Below are positions 9,503 through 16,131 of a DNA stretch of 16,131 nucleotides, one piece after another. The stretch's first letter is position 1; each line of letters opens with the position of its first letter. Location of the stretch: assembly GCA_025456385.1 (NCBI GenBank), contig JALOKS010000020.1, positions 1 to 16,131 on the forward strand, given 5' to 3'. Position numbers and translations under genes: made by a program. Source of the stretch: Thermoanaerobaculales bacterium (lineage in GTDB: Bacteria > Acidobacteriota > Thermoanaerobaculia > Thermoanaerobaculales > Sulfomarinibacteraceae). The notes beneath the pieces were generated by a model. The model was given only the letters and a program-made list of their open reading frames with translations. It made no database searches and was not told the origin of the DNA.

Positions 9503-9802
9503 TCAGACCTCGAAGATCTCGACCTGCCAGCTCAGCACCTCGCCCTCCCAGCTGCCGGCGACGGTCTCCTCGACCCGCTGCAGCTTCGCATCCAGGTCCG
9601 AGGAGCTCGACGAGAGCGCGCAGATGGCGAGGCGCGCCCGCTGGTGGAGGTCCTGGTGGCCGTTCTCGATCACCAGGACCTGGTGGCGGCTCCTGATCCT
9701 CTCCACCAGGCCCCGCACCGGGGCCCGCTTGGCCTTGAGGCTGCGCGCCTCGGGGAGGTGAAGCTCCACGAGCGCTACGCCGACGTATGTTTCTCCGCTC
9801 AT
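9503..9802 (-). CDS. ylxP: DUF503 family protein YlxP
   Basis: About 99 residues from ATG 9802. The family is small, cytosolic and usually sits between infB and rbfA. Its function is not firmly known; a link to ribosome assembly is inferred from location. Recognisable parts are YVGVALVELHLPEARSLKAKRAPVRGLVERIRSRH and the C-terminal AGSWEGEVLSWQVEIFE. The typical conserved stretch ELHLP..SLK.KR is intact. An upstream in-frame GTG at 9817 would add five residues. ATG 9802 is preferred because family members start close to the first strand, though neither start has a good ribosome binding site. A 7-bp GC hairpin (9817-9834) lies in the spacer after infB. Confidence 0.85.
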   Translation of the reverse strand: MSGETYVGVALVELHLPEARSLKAKRAPVRGLVERIRSRHQVLVIENGHQDLHQRARLAICALSSSSSDLDAKLQRVEETVAGSWEGEVLSWQVEIFEV

Positions 9803-9840
9803 TTTCAGTGCCGTCACCGGGGCGCGGGCCCCGGCTGCGA

Positions 9841-12567
<2,727 letters not shown>

Positions 12568-12573
12568 ACTGCC

Positions 12574-14019
12574 TCACTCCTCCCCGATCACGGATTCCTG
12601 CTGATCGGCAAGACTCTCCTCGAGGGTGCGGCCGGCCATGTCGAGGAGCTTCTTCGCGGTCACCGGCCCGATGCCGGGAATGCTCGAAAGCTCCTCCGCG
12701 TCGCGCGCCAGCACGTCCTGAACGGTGTGGATGCCGTGCCCAACCAGCCGCTCGCGCAGGCGGTCGGTCAGCATCGGCATGTCTTCGAGCGGGATGAGCT
12801 CGTCGTACGACACGGCGGCCGGGGCCTCGAGCTCGGGGATCTCCTCGTCGGCCGACAGGCCCTCCATCTCGCGCAGCATGGAGGCGAGGGCGGACGCGAG
12901 CTCGTCCTTGACCGCCTCCTGGCTCTTGATCTCGATGCGGCTGTCGAGGAGCTTGGACGCCAGGCGCACGTTCTGCCCCCGCTTGCCGATCGCCAGCGAC
13001 AGCTGCTCGCTGCCGACGATGACGTCGAGCACCATCTCCTTGCGCTGCTCGGTCATCGGCTGACCCTCCTCGTCGAGAATCGGCTGCCCGTTCTCGTCGC
13101 GGGCGGTCACCCTCACCGGCTCCTCACGGACAGCGACGCGGTTGATCTTGGCCGGCGAAAGAGCGTTCTGGGCGAAGGTCACGAGGTCGCTGTTGTAGGG
13201 AATGATGTCGATCTTCTCGCCTTTGAGCTCGCGGGTGATGGCCTGGACCCGCGACCCCTTGAGGCCGACGCAGGCCCCCACCGGGTCGACGTCCGAGTCC
13301 CGCGAGGTGACCGCGACCTTCGCCCGCTCGCCCGGCTCGCGCACGCAGCGTTTGATGATGACGGTGCCGTCGTAGATCTCCGGCACCTCCATCTCGAGGA
13401 GCTTCTCGAGCAGCATCGGCGAGGTGCGCGAAAGGACGACTTGGGGCCGGTTGGCGTCCATCGTGATGTCGACGACCACCGCACGCACGCGGTCGCCCTG
13501 GCTGTAACGCTCGTGACGCACCTGGTGGCTGCGCGGGATGATGCCTTCGGTGTCGCCGAGCTCGACGATCAGCGAGCCCCGGTCCATGCGCTTGACGATG
13601 CCGTTGATCATGTCGCCGACGCGGTTGGCGTAGTTGCGGTAGACCACCGCCCTCTCGGCCTCGCGGACCCGCTGGAACAGCACCTGGCGGGCCGACTGGG
13701 CGGCGATTCGCCCGAGCACCGAGGTGTCGAGCGGCTCGAGCTTGATCACGCCGCCGACCTTCGCCTCGGGGTCGACCGCCAGAGCCTCCTCGATGGAGAC
13801 CTCGATCTCGGGATCCTCCACCTCCTCGACCACCGTGCGCGCGGTCCAGGACTGGACCTCGCCGCTGTCGACGTTGATGTCGGTGTGGACGTTGCGCACC
13901 TTGTAGTGCTTGCGGGCAGCGGAGGAGATCGCCTCGGCGACGGCCTCGACGAGCTTCTCGGTCTCGATGTCCCGCTCCGCGGCCATCTGCCGCACCAGCA
14001 TGTTGATGTCGAGCTTCAT
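12574..14019 (-). CDS. nusA: Transcription termination/antitermination factor NusA
   Basis: 481 residues. It binds RNA polymerase and nascent RNA, promoting pausing and hairpin termination and taking part in antitermination. N-terminal RNAP-binding domain (1-130), S1 domain (134-200, GIVKRMDRGSLIVELGDTEG), KH1 with VGLKGSRVQAI (251-261), KH2 with LAIGKRGQNVRLA (342-354), and an acidic linker (385-412). A C-terminal helix-hairpin-helix repeat follows (442-462, ELSSIPGIGPVTAKKLLDMA). Between KH1 and KH2 there is an extra approximately 20-residue polar segment (about 305-328, ENGQPILDEEGQPMTEQRK) beyond what I expect for the family. ATG 14019 overlaps the rimP TGA by four bases. No ylxR gene lies between nusA and infB. 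Confidence 0.97.
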   Translation of the reverse strand: MKLDINMLVRQMAAERDIETEKLVEAVAEAISSAARKHYKVRNVHTDINVDSGEVQSWTARTVVEEVEDPEIEVSIEEALAVDPEAKVGGVIKLEPLDTSVLGRIAAQSARQVLFQRVREAERAVVYRNYANRVGDMINGIVKRMDRGSLIVELGDTEGIIPRSHQVRHERYSQGDRVRAVVVDITMDANRPQVVLSRTSPMLLEKLLEMEVPEIYDGTVIIKRCVREPGERAKVAVTSRDSDVDPVGACVGLKGSRVQAITRELKGEKIDIIPYNSDLVTFAQNALSPAKINRVAVREEPVRVTARDENGQPILDEEGQPMTEQRKEMVLDVIVGSEQLSLAIGKRGQNVRLASKLLDSRIEIKSQEAVKDELASALASMLREMEGLSADEEIPELEAPAAVSYDELIPLEDMPMLTDRLRERLVGHGIHTVQDVLARDAEELSSIPGIGPVTAKKLLDMAGRTLEESLADQQESVIGEE

Positions 14020-14504
14020 GAACGGGTTTTCCCTTCACTCATGATTGAGTTCCAGTCCACCTCGAGGCGCGCCTCGAAGATGTCCTCGAGACGGAAACGC
14101 AGCTCCTGACCGGTGTCGCTCTCGACTCGCACCGCATCGCCCTCCAGCCCCATCAGCTGTCCCACCACCATGCGGTGCTCGCGGTAGCCCGGCTTCAGAC
14201 GGAGCCTGACGCGGCGGCCCGTGAATCGCTCGTAGTCGAGCGGGCGGTAGAGCTTGCGATCGAGGCCCGGTGACGACACCTCGAGCACGTAGTGGTGCTG
14301 GATCGGGTCCTCGACGTCGAGGATCGCCGAAGCCTGCCGCGACACCGTCGCGCAGCGGTCGAGGTCGACCCCCTCGGGCCCGTCCACGACCAGGCGCAGC
14401 ACGGTCTTCGGGCCCGAGCCCACGACCTCGGTCGCGAGCAGCTCGAGCCCTTCCGCGGCCACCATCGCGGCGAGCTGGTCCTGAATGGCCTGGTCCAGTT
14501 TCAT
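14016..14504 (-). CDS. rimP: Ribosome maturation factor RimP
   Basis: 162 residues, usual for RimP. It assists 30S assembly. The N-terminal domain is DQAIQDQLAAMVAAEGLELLATEVVG. The signature region, DLDRCATVSRQASAILDVED plus YVLEVSSPGLDRKLYRPLDYERF, is intact. The C-terminal Sm-like domain (GRRVRLRLKPGYREHRMVVGQLMG) follows. ATG 14504 is preferred over the in-frame TTG at 14552. The latter would translate through the terminator hairpin, and ATG 14504 has GGAGAGAGG just upstream. It is the first gene of the operon, directly behind an attenuator-like terminator, and is translationally coupled to nusA. Confidence 0.95.
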   Translation of the reverse strand: MKLDQAIQDQLAAMVAAEGLELLATEVVGSGPKTVLRLVVDGPEGVDLDRCATVSRQASAILDVEDPIQHHYVLEVSSPGLDRKLYRPLDYERFTGRRVRLRLKPGYREHRMVVGQLMGLEGDAVRVESDTGQELRFRLEDIFEARLEVDWNSIMSEGKTRS

Positions 14505-14521
14505 GCCTCTCTCCGCTGCAG

Positions 14522-14549
14522 AAAAAAAAGTGGGCCTCGGGCCCACTTT
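14522..14549 (-). terminator. Intrinsic terminator/attenuator in the rimP-nusA leader
   Basis: In the minus-strand transcript AAAGTGGGCC (14549-14540), loop CGA, GGCCCACTTT (14536-14527) form a perfect 10-bp stem. The transcript continues with five more T, so eight T in a row occupy 14529-14522. It ends 17 bases before the rimP ATG and lies downstream of the predicted rimP promoter. No gene on this strand needs terminating here, so attenuation of the operon is the simplest reading. Confidence 0.8.
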
Positions 14550-14571
14550 CAAGTCGAAAGCAGCAGCGGGC

Positions 14572-14601
14572 GTTATAGCACAGGTGGACCGGCGGCCGCA
14601 A
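14572..14601 (-). promoter_or_regulatory. Predicted promoter of the rimP-nusA-infB operon (extended -10)
   Basis: On the minus strand TTGCGG (14601-14596) is followed after 18 bases by TATAAC (14577-14572), with the TG of an extended -10 (TGC-TATAAC). The -10 matches at 5 of 6 positions. The start point would be near 14565, only about 15 bases before the terminator stem. Confidence 0.6.
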
Positions 14602-14614
14602 GCATGGCGGCCGC
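14592..14614. repeat. Twin GCGGCCGC palindromes between divergent promoters
   Basis: The 8-bp palindrome GCGGCCGC occurs at 14592-14599 and 14607-14614, separated by AAGCATG. It can be read as either a direct or an inverted repeat. It covers the rimP -35 box and abuts the midA -10 box, so a bound protein could affect both promoters. The GC-rich composition makes chance occurrence possible. Confidence 0.4.
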
Positions 14615-14620
14615 TAGAAT
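14615..14620 (+). promoter_or_regulatory. -10 box of midA, implying a leaderless mRNA
   Basis: TAGAAT (5 of 6 to the -10 consensus) ends 6 bases before ATG 14627. The transcript would therefore begin at or next to the start codon. No convincing -35 box and no Shine-Dalgarno sequence are present. Confidence 0.45.
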
Positions 14621-14626
14621 GTGACG

Positions 14627-15736
14627 ATGTCGTGGATGATGCGCGAGATCAGGGAACGCGGCGGTGCGGTCCCCTGTGACGCCTTCATGGAGCTCGCGTT
14701 GTACCATCCGCAGCACGGGTACTACGCGAGCGGGCGGCCTCGCTACGGGCGCGAGGGCGACTACCTGACCGCGCCGACCGCCTCGGAATGGTACCCGCGG
14801 TTGGTGGTGCGCCTGCTGCGGCACCTCGCGGAGCACGGCGGGCCCCTGCGCCTGGTGGAGGTCGCGGCCGGCGACGGGAGCCTCCTCGCCGGGGTGCTCG
14901 ATGGCCTCGGTCCAGCCGGTGCCGGTCCACTCCGTGAGGTGGTCGCGGTCGAGCGGTCGCGAGCCATGCGGGTGCGGCTCGAGGCCCTGCTCGCAGCAGC
15001 CTCGGGCCGCGTGGTCGCCGACCCCTCCTCGGTCCCGTCATCCGCTGCGCCGACGGTCATTCACGCCTCCGAGCTGTACGACGCGCTGCCGGTGGCGCGG
15101 GCGGTCGGCCGCGGGGGCGGCCTCGCCGAGCTCTGGGTGGCGGCGGGCGAGGGCGGTCTGGCCTGGGTCGAGCGGCCGGCGCGGGAGGAGGTCGCCGCCT
15201 ACTTCGGCCGCCACGGCGTCGCGCTCGAGGAGGGGCAGATCGGGGAGGCGAGCCTCGGGGCGGAGGGGCTGCACAGGCGGCTGCTGCAGGGGGCCGCGGG
15301 CGCGGGCCTCTGCCTGGTCCTCGACTACGGCTACGAGGCGCGGCGCCTCTACGATCCCCGCGGCCGCCGCGGCGGCTCCCTGACCACCTACGCCGGCCAC
15401 CGCTTCGGGCGCGACCCGCTCGCGGCGCCGGGGGAGGCCGACCTCACGGCGCACGTCAACTGGGACGACCTGCGCCGCGCGGCCGCCACGGCCGGCTGGA
15501 CCGAGATCGGGCTGTGGCCGCTCGCCGAGTTCCTGCTGCGGGCGGGCCTCGCCGCCGAGCTCGAGGAGCGCGGCCTCGGCCCGGACGCGGAGCTCGACGC
15601 CGCCGCCTTCAGCACCCGCCAGGAGCTCAAGCGGCTCCTCGACCCCGACGGCATGGGCTCCGATCTCAAGATGCTGGTTCAGGCCAGAGGCGGGATGGTC
15701 GACGCTGCACGGTCGGCCTTGCGCCTCGATCTCTGA
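14627..15736 (+). CDS. SAM-dependent methyltransferase, MidA/NDUFAF7 (COG1565) family
   Basis: 369 residues from ATG 14627. The mitochondrial relative NDUFAF7 dimethylates an arginine of a complex I subunit; bacterial targets are mostly unknown. Family layout: IRERGGAVPCDAFMELALYHPQHGYY at the N-terminus, GREGDYLTAPTASEWY (41-56), SAM motif I VEVAAGDGS (77-85), HASELYDALPVARAV (146-160, family usually NE.FDALPV), LVLDYGYEA (230-238), and PGEADLTAHVNW (268-279). Some normally conserved positions differ (motif I lacks the GPGRG form, S in place of N before EL), so it is a divergent member. GTG 14621 is an alternative start two codons earlier, but it directly touches the -10 box. It is divergent from rimP and convergent with proS. 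Confidence 0.85.
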   Translation: MSWMMREIRERGGAVPCDAFMELALYHPQHGYYASGRPRYGREGDYLTAPTASEWYPRLVVRLLRHLAEHGGPLRLVEVAAGDGSLLAGVLDGLGPAGAGPLREVVAVERSRAMRVRLEALLAAASGRVVADPSSVPSSAAPTVIHASELYDALPVARAVGRGGGLAELWVAAGEGGLAWVERPAREEVAAYFGRHGVALEEGQIGEASLGAEGLHRRLLQGAAGAGLCLVLDYGYEARRLYDPRGRRGGSLTTYAGHRFGRDPLAAPGEADLTAHVNWDDLRRAAATAGWTEIGLWPLAEFLLRAGLAAELEERGLGPDAELDAAAFSTRQELKRLLDPDGMGSDLKMLVQARGGMVDAARSALRLDL

Positions 15737-15815
15737 TCTTCGACGTCGACCTCGGTTCCGCTCCCGATGGAATGGCCGCCGGCCGCGGATGGTGAGCGCG
15801 ATCCGTCCCAATCAG

Positions 15816-15834
15816 TGACCCTGGCGCCAGGTCA
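15816..15834. repeat. Small inverted repeat in the midA/proS spacer
   Basis: TGAC-C-CTGGC (15816-15825) pairs with GCCAGGTCA (15826-15834), with one unpaired C. It is followed on the plus strand by TAAATACAC. It is too compact to fold as RNA without opening the centre, so it may be a protein site or part of the midA 3' end. Confidence 0.3.
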
Positions 15835-15851
15835 TAAATACACCCGCCCCT

Positions 15852-15888
15852 CGGAAAACCGTCGCGCGTCGCGCGCGTCGTTTTTCCG
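15852..15888. terminator. Bidirectional terminator between midA and proS
   Basis: Bases 15852-15868 pair with 15872-15888 at 15 of 17 positions around the loop TCG. The stem has a GC core (CGCGCG), flanked by AAAA on the left and TTTTT on the right, the usual form of a terminator that works in both directions. It ends 29 bases from the proS stop and 115 bases from the midA stop, and there is no gene between. Confidence 0.7.
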
Positions 15889-15917
15889 TGGGTGGGCTCG
15901 TACGGTTCCGGCTTTCG

Positions 15918-16131
15918 TCAGCTCCGCAGCATGTCGAGCAGCCGTTTGACGTCAGCGACGAGGTTGGCGATCGGAGTCGGCCGTTTGACGCCGTCGCGGC
16001 GCAGGCTGAGCTCGACCTCGCCGGCGGCGAGGCCGCGCTGGCCGAGCACCACCCGCACCGGGAAGCCGATCAGGTCCATGTCGTTGAACTTGACCCCCGG
16101 CCGCTCGGGGCGGTCGTCGAAGACGACGTCG
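15918..16131 (-). CDS. proS: Prolyl-tRNA synthetase, C-terminal end (5' part beyond window)
   Basis: Translating the minus strand from the right edge to TGA (15920-15918) gives 70 residues of the anticodon-binding domain. They include DVVFDDRPERPGVKFNDMDL, then IGFPVRVVLGQRGLAAGEVELSLRRDG and a helical ending. The pattern DDR.ERPGVKF.D.DLIG.P.R is characteristic of bacterial ProRS, which charges tRNA-Pro with proline in the cytosol. The catalytic part lies beyond the window, so the enzyme type (with or without the editing insert) cannot be judged. It converges with midA across a shared terminator. Confidence 0.93.
   Translation of the reverse strand, partial: DVVFDDRPERPGVKFNDMDLIGFPVRVVLGQRGLAAGEVELSLRRDGVKRPTPIANLVADVKRLLDMLRS

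Noticed and set aside
14505..14552. Upstream TTG start for rimP at 14552
   Set aside because: It would place the coding region through the terminator hairpin. ATG 14504 has a ribosome binding site and the expected N-terminus.

Overview
This window is about 16 kb of high-GC (roughly two thirds or more G+C) bacterial chromosome. It is almost entirely housekeeping genes with short spacers; there are no tRNAs, rRNAs, CRISPR arrays, transposases or phage genes. The backbone is the conserved translation/RNA-metabolism cluster rimP-nusA-infB-ylxP(DUF503)-rbfA-nrnA(DHH)-truB-rpsO-pnp, all on the minus strand. High GC, this gene order and the acyl-CoA dehydrogenase type would fit Acidobacteriota or a deltaproteobacterial-type lineage. 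That placement is a guess; the sequence contains no phylogenetic marker I can score by eye.

Layout: (1) 1-1072 (+), the C-terminal part of a MATE-family efflux transporter, cut by the window edge. (2) 1159-2208 (+), a class I fructose-bisphosphate aldolase (fbaB), preceded by an AT-rich promoter/operator containing a perfect 13-bp inverted repeat. (3) 2208-2353, four back-to-back stem-loops between convergent genes. (4) 2355-4196 (-), an approximately 600-residue acyl-CoA dehydrogenase with a TetR/FadR-like operator upstream at 4241-4260. (5) 4313-4398, a second intergenic inverted repeat related to the one after fbaB, then the pnp terminator. (6) 4439-14504 (-), the nine-gene RNA/translation operon. 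Several neighbours overlap by four bases (rimP/nusA, rbfA/nrnA, nrnA/truB). An internal promoter and a possible S15-responsive leader precede rpsO. (7) 14504-14627, a divergent control region. On the minus strand an extended -10 promoter is followed within about 20 bases by a textbook intrinsic terminator just ahead of rimP, which suggests attenuation of the operon that encodes NusA. On the plus strand a -10 box lies 6 bases from the midA ATG, which suggests a leaderless mRNA. (8) 14627-15736 (+), a MidA/NDUFAF7-type SAM methyltransferase. (9) A bidirectional terminator, then the 3' end of proS (-) at the right edge.

Functionally the large operon joins transcription elongation/termination (NusA), ribosome maturation (RimP, RbfA), initiation (IF2), tRNA modification (TruB), a ribosomal protein (S15) and RNA turnover (NrnA, PNPase). 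I found no clear undescribed multi-gene system. The items most worth checking are regulatory: the rimP-nusA attenuator, the rpsO leader switch, the fbaB operator, the FadR-like operator, the paired intergenic repeat element, and the leaderless midA start.
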